NCBI RefSeq assembly: GCF_910596095.1
Contig: NC_056533.1
Coordinates: 28,928,662 to 28,992,661 of the forward strand
DNA length: 64,000 bases
DNA from: Thunnus maccoyii
Lineage: Eukaryota > Chordata > Actinopteri > Scombriformes > Scombridae
Direction of reading: 5' to 3'
A program made the translations under genes and the position numbers. Below are positions 13,084 to 34,049 of this stretch, piece by piece (position 1 is the stretch's first letter; every line of letters starts with the position of its first letter). A model generated the notes under the pieces. It saw only the letters and a program-made list of their open reading frames with translations. It did not search any database and had not been told where the DNA came from.

Positions 13084-13769
13084 GCACAGAGAAGCCGTTG
13101 TCAAGAGAGAGAATGCAGCCATTTTATGTAACTCTTGATCACTGAGTTAGTGTTTTACCAGTTTTGTATTGTGGGTGGCTACAGCCAGTTCTGTCTGGAC
13201 GGGGCTCGGGGAGAGGTCTGATTTGAGGGTTATCTATCTCTGGGAAGCTAGTTGTGTGTGTGTGTATGTGTGTGTGTGTGTGTGAGTGTGTGTGTGAGTA
13301 AGGGGGAGTGTGTGCGTCATTCAGGCTGATGAACTTGAATCAGTAACCGGGGCTGTTGTTCTCTACATTCCCCTCTCACTCTGTGGCTCAATGGGGATCA
13401 AGGCACAATACCTCATTCGACCTCGTTTGCTGTCTTACAACTGACGCACTGACGTTACTGGCCGGCCCGAAATGTTCTTTGAGGGTCCTTCAATTTCTAT
13501 TTTTAAATATTTCATAATAACATCATGTATTAGCCAATATATTTTGACATAGATTTCCACAAAAGGGCAAACTGCTGACTTTATCTCGAAAATATGATGC
13601 TCAACTGTGGCTACGTTATCAGTTACATCAGATTCAAGAAATAAATAAATGATTCCACCAAGACTACTGTGGTATTTTAAAAAGTTGAAGCATGTAAAAC
13701 AGACATTAAAGGCAAGATACAGATAGATGCTCAATTTGTAGCAACACTAGCAGCGTGACCACCTTGGCC
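9203..13769. other. Intergenic, simple repeats only
   Basis: No gene recognised. It holds three tandem copies of a 12-13 bp unit with AATGTAGCATCA at 9531-9568, a (TCTCC)n run at 12521-12556, and TG-rich tracts at 13047-13083 and 13253-13318. Open frames here have unfamiliar or low-complexity translations. Confidence 0.55.
13047..13318. repeat. Two (TG)n microsatellites
   Basis: TG dinucleotide tracts at 13047-13083 and 13253-13318, the second interrupted by GAG and ATG variants, on either side of ~170 bp of unique sequence. Confidence 0.93.
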
Positions 13770-13985
13770 CAGACTAAAATATCCCCTAAACTATTGGACG
13801 GCATGAAATTTTGCAGAGATTTATTGTTCCCAGATGACCATAACGTACTTCTTAATGCTAATTGGTCAACGTAAGCACACTGAAATGCTAAGCTAAGATT
13901 GTAAAACATTATACCTGCTTAGCATCAGCATGTTAGCATTGTGATTATGTTAGCATGCTCATGTTAGCATTTAGCTCATTCCTGT
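13770..13985. repeat. Interspersed repeat with GTTAGCATG motifs
   Basis: It reads CTATTGGACGGCATGAAATT, then TAATGCTAATTGG, AATGCTAAGCTAAGATTG, ACATTATACCTGC and repeated CATGTTAGCAT/GTTAGCATGCTC motifs. It resembles, from memory, a widespread teleost interspersed repeat. Boundaries are approximate and the class is not assigned. Confidence 0.6.
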
Positions 13986-14476
13986 GCCTGAGTGCTGCCT
14001 CACAAAGCCAATCTTATCTGACTTGTGACTTCTCTTCTTGTCAAATATACTCTATTACTATTTTATATTACTATTTTGGTTTACTTAAGGCAGTTAATTA
14101 GTGTTAATTAGTAATTAGATTTATTTGACAATGATAAAGGTTAAAACAACATGTCCAGGTATAAAAACTAAAATGGTTGATGATTAATAGAGGAGGAAGC
14201 TTATTTTCATAATGGTCCTGATGGGAAAACGAACAGGGAAAATGCTGGGGGGCTAATTTGATAAATTAATTTGTAAAATGTAAACTGAGGTAGGTGTTGC
14301 TTTTACCTCCTTTAACCTCTCAACATTTATCCCATTAACATCCTTTTTGTTTGGAAACTGGACTAAACAGTATGTTTCATAATCTCATGGCAGTGTGATT
14401 CATGCATATGAATCATATTGTTAAAAAAGATAAAAAGGGGCTTTGGGAAGCTTCGGTTACATAAGACAACCATTTC

Positions 14477-14482
14477 TTTATT
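14477..14482 (-). terminator. leo1: leo1 poly(A) signal candidate
   Basis: AATAAA on the minus strand (TTTATT at 14477-14482), about 190 nt past the leo1 stop codon. Cleavage would fall near 14450-14465, giving a short 3' UTR of roughly 210 nt. This UTR is GT/TG-rich because of the (AC)n run at 14521-14570 on the plus strand, and it starts with a T15 run right after the stop. Confidence 0.6.
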
Positions 14483-14520
14483 TCTCACCTCAGCTGTACA
14501 TAACATAAACAAGCAAACAC

Positions 14521-14570
14521 ACAGTCTCACACACACACACTCATACATACACACACAAACACACACACAG
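14521..14570. repeat. (AC)n microsatellite in leo1 3' UTR
   Basis: An interrupted AC-rich run on the plus strand, lying inside the predicted 3' UTR of leo1, where it is transcribed as GU-rich sequence. Confidence 0.85.
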
Positions 14571-14669
14571 GCCTTAAGAAAATATACAAAACAAATTATG
14601 GCTGTTTATACGCCATGTGGGCTGAGCACTGATAATACAGTGGAATGGTAAAAAAAAAAAAAAAGTGAA

Positions 14670-23418
<8,749 letters not shown>

Positions 23419-23590
23419 TTCTTCCAAACTGTAGTAATAATGTGACCTACAGGAAATGAAAGCAGAGCTTCGAGAAAACGTTTTTGTTTCCGAGGTCAAT
23501 CGATTGACCAAGAGGGAGCTGCTGGCGAATTCTCGCGATGTTAGGGTTAAGGTTAGGGTTAGGATTAAAATCTCACGAGAGTTTCGCAAA
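23419..23590 (-). promoter_or_regulatory. leo1: leo1 promoter / 5' UTR region
   Basis: No TATA box is seen near the start. TCTCGCGA lies at 23531-23538 and a degenerate palindrome TCTCACGAGA at 23571-23580. TCTCGCGAGA is a known core element of TATA-less housekeeping promoters. Between them is a telomere-like run of TTAGGG/TTAAGG units (23541-23562). The initiator itself reads GAAATGGCGGAC, close to the YY1 site AANATGGCGG. The transcription start cannot be placed exactly. Confidence 0.6.
23541..23562. repeat. Interstitial telomere-like TTAGGG run
   Basis: Three to four imperfect units (TTAGGG, TTAAGG, TTAGGG, TTAGGA) in tandem, about 125-145 bp upstream of the leo1 start codon. Confidence 0.85.
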
Positions 23591-23947
23591 CCGTCCCTGT
23601 GGTTGATGGGCTGCTCTTATAATACATCCATGATCCACAATCTAGCACCAACCCTGCTGTAGTGAGCTTTAACTGCCACACGGAGGCGGTCATTTTACAT
23701 GTTTGACATATTTCTCCAACTGAAATATTTTCATATTTATAGAAAATAACGGTTTGTGTAGGAATTATGGCTACTATTGACAATAAACAATGATATTTAT
23801 ACTGTACTATATTTCTTATTTACACTGTTCTTGCATTTTAACACATTTATATATCCCATTTATCAGCATTATTATTTACACCGTTGTTATATATTGTAGT
23901 ATGATGCACATATTTTTTACATATTTCTTATTTTTCTTATAATTTCT

Positions 23948-24118
23948 TGAGTATCACAAACTTATAACTCCAACTGGAATACATTAGTATTATAGTTATT
24001 GAGGCTTTAATGCACATTTGTGCCCACACTGAAAGAGTTATTGATCGCTGTAATTGTTCCTTCCGGCTTATTGACCATAGAGAGATAGCTTCCTAACACA
24101 ATGTCATGGGGTTGTTTT
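23948..24118. repeat. Direct duplication unit 1 with MITE remnant
   Basis: It starts TGAGTATCACAAACTTATAA and runs through GGAATACATTAGTATTATAG and TTATTGAGGCTTTAATGCAC, then a fragment of the foldback MITE interior (GATCGCTGTAATTGTTCCTTC, CATAGAGAGATAGCTTCC). The same order recurs at 25363-25600, where the MITE is nearly complete. Confidence 0.75.
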
Positions 24119-24298
24119 ATTTGATTACAGATTATCAGTTATTTCTTTGGTAACGCTTTATTTTACAGGTCCCTTAATTTTATACTAACTTCCTGGAAAT
24201 TTTCTGAGTAATTTGCAGATATTTAACAGATTTTATAGAAAGGGTACCAACTAAACCAACCTCACACTTTTCATCTTTTTTTATTTTTTTCTCGTAAT

Positions 24299-24480
24299 TT
24301 GTCAAGTCAAGTCAAGTCAATTTTTATTTGTATAGTCCAATATCACAAATCACAAATTTGCCTTAGGGGGTTTTACAGTCTTTACAGTGGGAACAAATGG
24401 AAGAAACCTCAGGAAGAACAACAGAAGAGGGATACCTCTCCCAGGATGGACAGACATACATTAGGACAAACAAGATGACA
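24299..24480. repeat. Common teleost interspersed repeat with (GTCAA)n head
   Basis: It begins with four GTCAA units, then TTTTTATTTGTATAG, AATATCACAAATCACAAATT, GGGGGTTTTACAGTC and GAAGAAACCTCAGGAAGAAC, ending near GGATGGACAGACA. I recognise this as a frequent retroposon-type repeat of percomorph fish; a second, diverged copy is at 27150-27302. Confidence 0.7.
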
Positions 24481-25362
24481 AAATTATAGATGGATTGATA
24501 ACATATTGGTACCTAATTGCACCACCCTTTCTGTAAAATATCCTAAAAATGTACCATTACCTGCAAATTACTCTGAAAATCAGTATTTCAGAACATTTTG
24601 AATGACTGTGGTTGGTAATTGATGTATTGGCACTTGCAGGTTGTATCTCAGTGTGTGTATTTGTAGTGTAAGCGTGATAGTGGTGCTACAGAGGTCCCTT
24701 TAATTAAATTTAGTCCAATGTTTCAGTTAAATCTGTTAATTTATCAGTCACACAAATAACAGAATACAGTGAGTACGTTGTGTTTCTCAAAGTTGTGTTT
24801 TGTTGAAGGATTTCACTTCTGCTGTGATGTTGTTTTTTATATCTGTGTTATGCTCCATGATGTGATGTGCAGATCATCTGCTTAATCAAAGATTGTGTGT
24901 GCATCATTAGGTGCCCTAGTGACAGGCATTGTCAAGTCGAGGGAGGATGGGTAAAGATGTTCTGTAGTAAATTATATGTTGTAAAATTTTGTGCATTTAT
25001 GGCTGTGTGTGATAAACTGTCATTGTCAGCAGAAACAGTAATCTTATATTAATGTTTATTTGTTATTATTTATTTTTTGAAAGCTTTGTATCACTGTAGC
25101 TCGCCCTATAGTAACCTGAGCAGATGGTAGGTTGCAGATAGGTGAAGCTGCTGAGAATGTAAAAGGCCAGTCACTTTTGTTGTTTTTCCCGGGGGTCATT
25201 TGTGTCTCTGTTTCATTAATATTCTTGTAAATAAATGCTTCTTTAACATCCCATTTAAAGTTTTCCAGTGCCAAGCAGCATCTGCCCTTTATATGGCCTG
25301 ATGGCATTACAAGTGGATTATAAAAAAAACATAATTTGTGACTGATTTAAAACACTCATTAT

Positions 25363-25600
25363 TGAGTATCACAGACTTATAAGTCCCAATTGGAATACAT
25401 TGGTCTTGTAGTTATTGAGTCTTTAACGCACATTTTATCAACTGCAGGTTTATTAAAATCATCTGATTTCCTTGGTATATACTTTAAGGATAGGTTCACA
25501 TTTTTTCAAGTCTGTGTCAAAACAACATTGAAAGACGTGATCGCTTTAATTGTTCCTTCTGGCCAAACTAGCCATAGAGACATTCCTTCCTGACACAATT
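25363..25600. repeat. Direct duplication unit 2
   Basis: Partner of 23948-24118. It shares TGAGTATCACAGACTTATAA, GGAATACATTGGTCTTGTAG and CTTTAACGCACATTTT, and then continues into the foldback MITE that starts at 25483. Confidence 0.75.
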
Positions 25601-26043
25601 CAAATGTAAGTAACGAGGGAAAAAATCCACAGTCCTCGCTCTGTGCTTAAATGCACTCTAAAGTTCAGCTGAAGTTAATATGAGGCTTCAACAGTCAAGT
25701 TACAGTCTATTTAGTAAAAAATCCCCTTTTTGTTTTTCCTTGCTCAGCTGCAGTGGAGAGATAGTAATGCAAAGAGGTTTTTAAAAATATAAATACTGCA
25801 ACTTTTGCAAACAATGATTTGTCAAACCACAAAAGAATCATATTATATACAGTTTAACTTTAGAATATATTTTGTTATAGAACAAGGTCAGTGATTTTGA
25901 CCCCCATCTCTTACATAGGAAGGGATATCTTCACAGCCAGTAATAACAGGAGAAATGACTGCATGGATCAATAACTCTTTCAATATATGGGCACATAGAT
26001 ATTGTTTTAAGACAAACTTGTAAAAATGTGAACCTATCCTTTA
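25483..26043. mobile_element. Foldback MITE with long inverted arms
   Basis: It starts TTTAAGGATAGGTTCACATT and ends with the inverse AAAATGTGAACCTATCCTTTA. Arms include the paired motifs CAAGTCTGTGTCAAAACA and TTGTTTTAAGACAAACTTG. Related copies are at 38207-38830, 58306-58697 (diverged) and 21012-21150 (half). No coding sequence. Confidence 0.85.
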
Positions 26044-27149
26044 TTTATGTCCATATGTCAGAAGCCTTCTGACCACTGCTATACACTCAGCAGTTAGTGG
26101 TGTTTTAGTTGGCAGATGCTGAGACAGTGAGTCTCATCTTTCCTACACCCACGCTAGGCTAAACTGTAAATGTCTGTCATATGTTCCAGGTTTTCTGGAC
26201 AGCCCCCAGAATTAGCATTTCCCCCCCGACACAAAACCAACATCTGAGTGACAGAATGAACAACTGACATCTCTCAGCAAAAGTCTGCAAAACATATTTG
26301 TAGTAAATCATGTCTTTGCCTTTAATCATTATGTATTAATGCATGGACAGGTATCTATCTGTATCTGTGGTGTAAAGCTGGTTTAAAATAGCAATAAGGA
26401 AGTCTTCCTCTCTGTACATTTCAACTGCTTAAGCTGATTACTATCGTCCATCTAATTCAGCAATATAGGCTATTGATGTATGTTTCAGCACCCACATCTG
26501 TTCCCAGAGTTTTTCTGTTACATGCAAAGCATCGTGTTACAGTGCACATATTATGTGAACCCGAGAGGGTACATGAAATTCTATCTTCACTATTGTGTAA
26601 CAAAGTGTAGTGAAAAGAAGATGAGCTGGCCTTGATCTTTACAATCAGGGGTTATGTCAGGTTTTTAGTGTAAACAATGAATGTTGTGTGTGTGTTTGTG
26701 TGAGAGAGGGACAGAAATATGGAAAGAGAGAGAGATTTTAGTTTAACGTGTGAAAAAGAGATCTGGTGAAAAGGAGTGGTAAAGTCTGCACTCTAGGTGT
26801 AGACAGAGATGCAAGACAGAATAATCTGTGTATATGTATGAGTTTTGGCTTTTGTGTGTATGTGTGTATTTGTCTGTCCTCCCAGGTCTCTGTGGTGTTT
26901 TGTAGTCCAGTACTTGGTGGCCTCAGGAAGCTCCTTGATGTCTTCTCTGATTAACAGACTTTACTAAAAAACATTTTTACACAGAAAGACCTCTGAAACC
27001 CCTAAACCTATTACACTTAATTTACTTAATATTATGTGTGTGTACTTAATTACTTCATTTGAATTACTATCCTTCTGTTTCTTCATATTGTACTGTAATT
27101 CTACTACTGCCACTTCAGCCTACTCTATATACAACACCTACCTGTTAGC

Positions 27150-27302
27150 CTTATTTATACAGCCCTTATCACAGATCACAAATTTACCTCAAGGGGCTAT
27201 TTAATCTGTGCAACATATGACACCCTCCATCCTTAGATCCTCAATTCGAATGAGGAAAAACTCCCCTTTTCCTGGGAAAAAATGGAGGAAACCTCAGGTC
27301 AA
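27150..27302. repeat. Common teleost interspersed repeat, diverged copy
   Basis: It shares TATCACAGATCACAAATTTA, CAAGGGGCTATTTAATCTGT, GAATGAGGAAAAACTCCCC and GGAGGAAACCTCAGG with the repeat family at 24299-24480. Confidence 0.65.
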
Positions 27303-27940
27303 CTTGATCATCCTCACTGATGATCAACGATGACCTACAATGATTCATATTACGATGATCATTATCATTATAGGTGTGTGTCTTGGGTTTTTCCTTATCC
27401 GTATCTAGAGTTTAAGAGCGTTACTTTATGTTGCACACTTTGCAAAGGCCTCTCAGACAAATTCATGATTTTAGGGTATGTATGTTAATTGCCCTGATTC
27501 GACGTATTACTCTATTAAGTATGATCTGTGGCTTTCTTCATTAATTTGATCAAAACTAAACTACCTATTTATCCATCTCAGCTCACAATAGTGTAGTTGT
27601 GAGTAGTTTGACAAAATAAATGAAAACCTTACTAGCCTTTTTCTGGGGCTTTCAACTGTACCTTCTGGTCTTCATGGGCGGATTATCATTAATGTGTCAC
27701 ATAATATGACGTGCCGCTGTGTGTCAAAGTTGCCATAATGAGTTATAGTTAAGCTATCATTCAGGTCTGAATAAATGGTTTCAAATAATTATAGTAATAA
27801 AATTGTTTGTATTGGCAATCAGGCCTACTTTAAATGATACAGATAAGGCTTTTCTTAGACTGTAAGAATGTGTTAAAGTAGTCATGTTGCCAGCAAATCA
27901 TTTTACTTTGTCTTATTTTACTTACCTACCTTTGCTGCTA

Positions 27941-28040
27941 CCTGATTGGTTCTTCTAGATAAAAGAGGCGGGCTCATGTACACCATTGGTTTACGCAGGG
28001 AAGACTCTCCGTCTATTGGTTCGATCAGACGTCAGTCAGA
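27941..28040 (+). promoter_or_regulatory. tmod3: tmod3 promoter with three CCAAT boxes
   Basis: Three inverted CCAAT boxes (ATTGG) lie at 27945-27949, 27985-27989 and 28015-28019, spaced 40 and 30 bp, with a GC-box-like AGAGGCGGGCT at about 27964-27974. Multiple CCAAT boxes spaced by about three helical turns are typical NF-Y targets. No TATA box is seen. They stand just upstream of the likely first exon. Confidence 0.65.
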
Positions 28041-28170
28041 ATGCTCTCGTTCTCTTTTCCCCGTGTTACCGCCCTTCGCCTGAGTGAGAAGTCAAGCACT
28101 GAAGACATCGCTTTCACTGGGAACACTGGTATTATTTGGAGATTCCTTAGCCCGGCCCCAGTAGCCTCAG
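28020..28170 (+). other. tmod3: tmod3 exon 1 (non-coding), predicted
   Basis: GC-richer sequence downstream of the CCAAT cluster, ending GCCTCAG/GTAAGGAAAT, a strong splice donor at 28171. Fitting to the acceptor at 33953-33954 would make intron 1 about 5.8 kb, usual for a 5' UTR intron in this family. The 5' limit is a guess. An upstream ATG at 28041 opens a small reading frame across the junction. Confidence 0.6.
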
Positions 28171-31100
28171 GTAAGGAAATGGATAGCTTCGGATGTGTTT
28201 TAAAATATGTATGTCAATCTAGGGAACAGACTAGCCGCACAGTTTTACACACTGTCACTCTCTAGCTGGGTGGTTTAGCTTAACGGTTAGCAACTTGAGT
28301 CAACTGCAAAGGTTAGCGTGTTAGCCGCTAGATCTCATCGGGCTGTTTCGCATGGTGTACTGCATCCGACAAATGTAGCTAAGTTTCTAAAGTAACCGCT
28401 TGGTTTTGCTTTCATTGTGTCTCAGCTAACGAGGGTTGCCTTCCGGTAGACGATGAATAATCATGAACAACATGTTTACTGTCAGCGTGTTAATTTAGCT
28501 AACGTCGTTCCGTAGCCCGCTGTGTCTAACGTTACATAGGAGATGGATGAAAGTATTTCATTCAGGGCAGCTAAGTTTCCACGAAATGAACGTAACTTAA
28601 CTCTTACACGTTGTGTGTAATGTTGGTGTTTCATTGAGTAACGTACTGCATTTATGACCGCGATATAGGTTAATTCTCATGACAGAACTAACGGTAACGT
28701 TAACTATTTTCTTATTATTCAGGTATCTGTCATAGTCATGGTCCTTGTTATATTGTCGTAAATCGTATGAAGAATGTCGCACCAATTTCATCTCAGCAGC
28801 CCATCCCTGTCAGCGCATCAATTTAGCCAGTGTTTGTTTGTCAAAGACAAGGGTTTCAGTGTTTTTAAGGACATATTTTAGCTGGGATGACTCACACTGG
28901 TGGTGAGAGCTGGGGAAGATTGTGGATGGAGCAGTGCTACTTCATAGTTAGGTGCAAAGGCCTTTATACCTGTGTCAAAGAGTTTACTGACACACTCCTT
29001 GCTCAAGAGGTAATATAAGGGTTTATGTGTGTGTGTTGACGTTAACAAAGGTAGTTTGACCAGCAGTGCTCAATGGTGAATGAAGGGTGTGGTCCCTGTC
29101 TTAAGGAGGACGTCTGCATGGGGAAGTGTGGTTTTCCTTTTAAAGCCTGAAGGCAGGTTGCCCCCTTAAAGCTGTGAAGCAGGTATTGTAACTGAGTTGT
29201 ATGCACTGGTGACTGCTGACAAAGCATTTTTTGGTGATACTGCCCTGCTCACCATGCCACCTCCTGCGGCACAGTATTGCAGAGAAACAGGCTCAACAGA
29301 TATGATTTGTTTAACCTGCATACCTCAAAGGGGAGAGTGAAACCTAACTGCGAGTGCTCAGTTTCATTCTAGCTTTTAATAGCCACTGCAGTGAGTAGTG
29401 ATTGTCATTAGATTTTTAAAAGGGGTGTGGGAGTGACAGTCTTCCTTGAACGTGTATTATTTATATACTAGTCCTTGCTGAGCTGGAAAGCAGGGCACTC
29501 CTTGAAATCTGCTCTCATTATATAATAATGTGGTGTGTGTCTGGAGTGTGTGGCAAGAACAGGAGAATATACAAATCATGTGTGTTTGTTTGAGAAACAC
29601 CCTACTTCCTGCCTGCCTGGTCCTTGCCAGGTCTGTGAAGACTTGCAAGGACAGAAATGTTGATTGTTTTTTTTCCTAAGAGATAGTTTCTGGTAAATTG
29701 GAAAAAAAACTAAAAGTCTGGGTGAGATGTGCCAATACATGTTTAAACATCTGCACTATAACCATTTCCTTAAACAAATTTTATTCTTCCGTCATCCCCA
29801 TGCTGTGTGTATGTCTTAGTGTCAACATGATCAAACCCTCTGTTGCTATCTCTGTCTCCTTCCTGTCTGTTTTCTATCATTTTCTGACACTTACAGCCAT
29901 CATAAGAGTGCTGCGCACCAATGAAGCATAAAGGAGAGCAGAATAACAACAGGGTGGAAAGAGTAGAGAATAAAATAGAGGAGAGTAGGTGGGAGGAGGA
30001 AGTGCAGACTCCAGTCCCTCGGGTGGCAGAGCTGGGTCATTCTAACTATAGTCTTTTTGTGTGTTGTTGGGGCGGTGTGCTATAATAATGTAATAACCAG
30101 TCAATGCTTCCTGTTCATCTCTTCACTGCATATTAAGTATTACTCCTTTCAGCCTCTGAGATCTAAAGTAGCACAAACAACCTGGATATTGATTGTAAGA
30201 ACCTTTACTTGAAGGACATAAATTTAAGATTTTTCTAACTGCTGAGGATTATATAAGTCAGTGATATCTAGGATGGTGTTTGGTTTGCCACATGCTTAAT
30301 ATGGTCCAAATAATCTTCCAATTTGTCTGTCATCATTACTTTTTTGAAAGAAGACAATTTGAACTGAAACAGGCTCAGACATGTCTCTTAAAAAATGGGT
30401 AAACTTCAGTGAATGTAGTGATGACAAAGATGGAAATAGATGTCTTACATTTCATTTTTCCCTTTTCTATTACGTGATTTCTAAAAGAAAGTGATCAGTA
30501 TTCTATAGTGTAACTTAGTTTGATGTTGTTCCTGTGACCTACAGGTCATTTGTTTTGTTGGACATCTAGACAAGCAAGCATTAATTATGCACATTTCCAA
30601 GAATAAAAGTGCAAATATTTATTCATGTGCTCACACATAAATACACGTTTTAATTGAAAGCTTGGTTTAACTTTGTAAATGTGATTGTACATCTTATAGC
30701 CTTGTTTAAATCAGCTAGATTTGTCTTTTCACACTGTTTATTGAAAAAAAAAATTAACATCCTGCCTGTCAGCTGAACTTAAATCATGATATTTATGTGT
30801 CTGTCCTTGTGCAATCTTCACAACTATGCATAAGTGTCCAACAGTAGCCAAAGTGTTAAGGTCAGTGTAGGGAAGTCCAAGGTGAGTGTAGAGTTCAGAC
30901 AGGTTTGCAGTATTATTGGCTTGGAGCCATCTGTTGTTGTCTTGAAGGATTAGCAGAGAAGAGAAGGAGAAAGGAATCAATCAGATTGGACTAATGGATC
31001 CTCTCAGTGTCTCCACCTCGTCCCGAGTCCACCCATTATCTCTGTCTGCATGCTCCGTTACTCTCCTGTCTGGACTCTCAAAACTACTGGGCCTCACTCT

Positions 31101-33954
31101 TAACAGTGGCTGTTTGCTTAGACGTGTTGAATTGTTTGTCAGTGAAGTGGGGAGTGTTTTTGAGAAAATAGGATAATATGATAAATGGTGTTATTTTGGG
31201 CTGATCTTGTCATAAGAGCATTATATGTGTGGGTCTGTGTGTACACGTGTGTGACTTATGTTTATCCCAGTCTGGCCTCTCGACTTCCTCCAGACCCCCG
31301 CCAGAAATGTCATCACATCATTGCGCTCTACCCATCAAAGAATTTTTATGGGTAATTTAAGCCAAATTAGACCTTACAATCATGAATCATACTTGAAATA
31401 ATGCCCAAAGACCCATCTTTACATGCTCATATTGGCTAGTAAATGTTTGACAAGTGTAGAAGTAACTAAAAAAAGATTTGGGCCTAGATCTGAGACTTTT
31501 TGGCAGAATACATCAAAATTAGTCTTTCTATGAAACCTAAATTATGGAAACTGGGCACGCTGTGCAGGGATACAGTCATAATCACACTAAAGCCTCCATG
31601 TGTTTCATGTCTCTGGGCATGTCAAGGTTTATTCCAAAAGAGGAACAAAACTATCCTCTTTCCAGAGAAACGCGTACACATGTGAACACAGCACACAACA
31701 ACGGTGTTGTGGATGCTGGACAATTTTCATATGATTTGGATATATTGGATATTTTTAATCTGTCAGGTGAAGCGTTAAAGTGAAAGCTTATTTGAATGTA
31801 AAGATGTGAGTGTTGTTTAGTGCTGTGTTCATAGTTTTCCTCTGTAAGCATATATATATACATATATATTGCAGTGTTACATTTTATTTACATTATTTTA
31901 CAGCCTGACATTTTCATTCGGGCCAGATTTTAATGTCTATTTATATCATTTCAATACCTAAAGGCGACTGACTGCACCGAGGTGGAGCGGTGTGGTGCCA
32001 GTCTGGATCAGCAGGTGTTGACAGTCGGCAGATAAAATGTGTAAAGATTCTAATCCTAAGTCTTAAGATGCAGTCACTCGAACGTCAACACGAGGGAGAC
32101 GTACTGGTTAATAAACAGAATAAGGAGAGGGAGGTTTGTAGTGTGAGAGTGCACCGGACAACTGAAATGGAAGAAAAGCTGATTGAGCTGTAAAGACAAT
32201 CAATGTCAACATAAAATCGAAGAGCCGACCAGGACCTGAATTTAGCTTCGTTTTACAGACTTCACTCATCTCCAGTTCCCTCTTGCCCACACCTCTCCAT
32301 CCAGGATCTCACCCAAACTCTTTTCTTTCCTCTTCTTTTTTTTGTCTTGTTTTGGTACAAGAACACGCGATAATTGGTGTTCTTGGAGGGATTTACAAGG
32401 TGGTGTACCGCCAGAACTCCAGTCATTACTGACCAGTTGTTTAATGTGCTGTCTGTGTGATTACTCACTCGGAAGGTTTGTGCTCCGTCCTGACTGTCAA
32501 AGACTAAAAATCAGCACCAGTTGGGGTGGAAACAATCTTTATGTGTTGTCTGTTCAGACTTTGTAGGTTCAGCTAGTCTTCAGCTTTGTCCCTACTATCT
32601 TTACCTGTCTGGCACCATTAGTTTCATTTCATTGCAGCTTGAATAGCTGATCGCCTTCCTCCCAGTTAGCCGTGTTAATATCCTGAAGTAGCAACGTACA
32701 AGACCTCATTGCACTTCTGAGTCTGTTCTCCATGATCTGATTGAACCACTGTACAGTAGAACATTAGGGTGACATTATTATTGTAGATCATTATATTCAT
32801 TCTTTGATTAAAGCCATCAGCGCTGACATTTTAGCGCAGCTTCCTTTGCTGGCACACAGGCTTGTGAATGCCCCTGCTACGACTCTGAAAATCATTTCAG
32901 ATTAAACGTGGTTGTTGTAGAGGTCTAATGGAGAAGGTGAGGGGAAGAATTAGGCCAGGACAGAGCTTGGATTGTGGTGATGAAGAACTGAACAGCGTGA
33001 GAGATGCAGACAGAGACACAGACTGTTCAGGGAACTCCTCTGAACTGGAGAAATCACTCAGGCAGCTCCGGGGAAATGGCTTTAAATGTTTAAAGAATCC
33101 TTGGCTAAGCCACAGAGTTGAAACAGAGACTATTCACAGTTTTCTGCTGTCACAGAGTTTAGAAACGGTGTTGTATTTCAACATTGACATGAATCAGTTG
33201 GACTGATGGGATATGCTTGTGTAATCTAAAGCATTTACAGGTACCCACTCGCACAGTAAGGTTCTTCAGCTCAATAACCAGCAATTAAGTGCTTAGGCCT
33301 ACACACATAGATGTGGTTGACTATAGCGTGAGCAGACCATTTGGGGAAAGTACAAGTTTAGGTTTAAATGTCTGTACAGTAAGTGTATGTGAGTGATTAG
33401 GACTAAGACCATCTGTGGAGTCCTGCAGGGAGTCTGGAAATCATGAGGTCATATTTTGTTCGGACTGTGGCGTGGGAGAGGCAACTGAAGGCTGAGGCCT
33501 CTTCATTTACTTTGAGAGGATATACACTCACTCCCTAACTCATTCTCTTATTTTTGTTTAAAGCTTTATTTAATCTTAATTGAATCTTCTTTCATTTTTC
33601 TCTGAAGTTGATAACGGTGTCTAAAGTTTGCTTACAGGAAGAGTTGTCAGTGACCATCCTGGGAGTGGTCAGATGTTTTTTTTTTTTTTCTGAGTCTGAG
33701 AAAGTTCTTCCTTTGTTCCAGCTGTGTGTGTGTGTGTGTGTGTGTGTTACATCATTGCAAAGCGTTATTATGCAGCCCAGCTGTGCTTCACTATGGTTTC
33801 ACAGAGATAAACAATGCTTATCTCATTTTACAAGATATAATTGAATTTGATTGTTTTAGTCAGCAAAATGAAAAGGTAATTGTATGCCTCATCTCTCATC
33901 ATGAATGTTTATTTGTCTGTGTGTGTGCCATCGTTTTTTTTTTTTTTTTTTTAG
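28171..33954 (+). other. tmod3: tmod3 intron 1
   Basis: No coding sequence recognised in ~5.8 kb. It contains a (TG)n run at 33722-33748 and a T-run at about 33934-33952 that serves as the polypyrimidine tract of the acceptor TTAG. No clear transposon copy was recognised in it. Confidence 0.5.
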
Positions 33955-34049
33955 GTAGTGTCTCCCTGATTTGAAGCAGCGAGCCTGAGAAGCAACAGTG
34001 TGACTGTGGTCTGCTGTCCAGTGTTGTTTAGCAAGCTATAGCCGGCACC

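Larger units (their letters stand above)
23591..27940. other. leo1-tmod3 intergenic region
   Basis: This divides the two divergent genes. No coding sequence is recognised. It holds an old ~170-240 bp direct duplication (23948-24118 and 25363-25600), a foldback MITE (25483-26043), and two copies of a common fish interspersed repeat (24299-24480 and 27150-27302). Confidence 0.6.
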
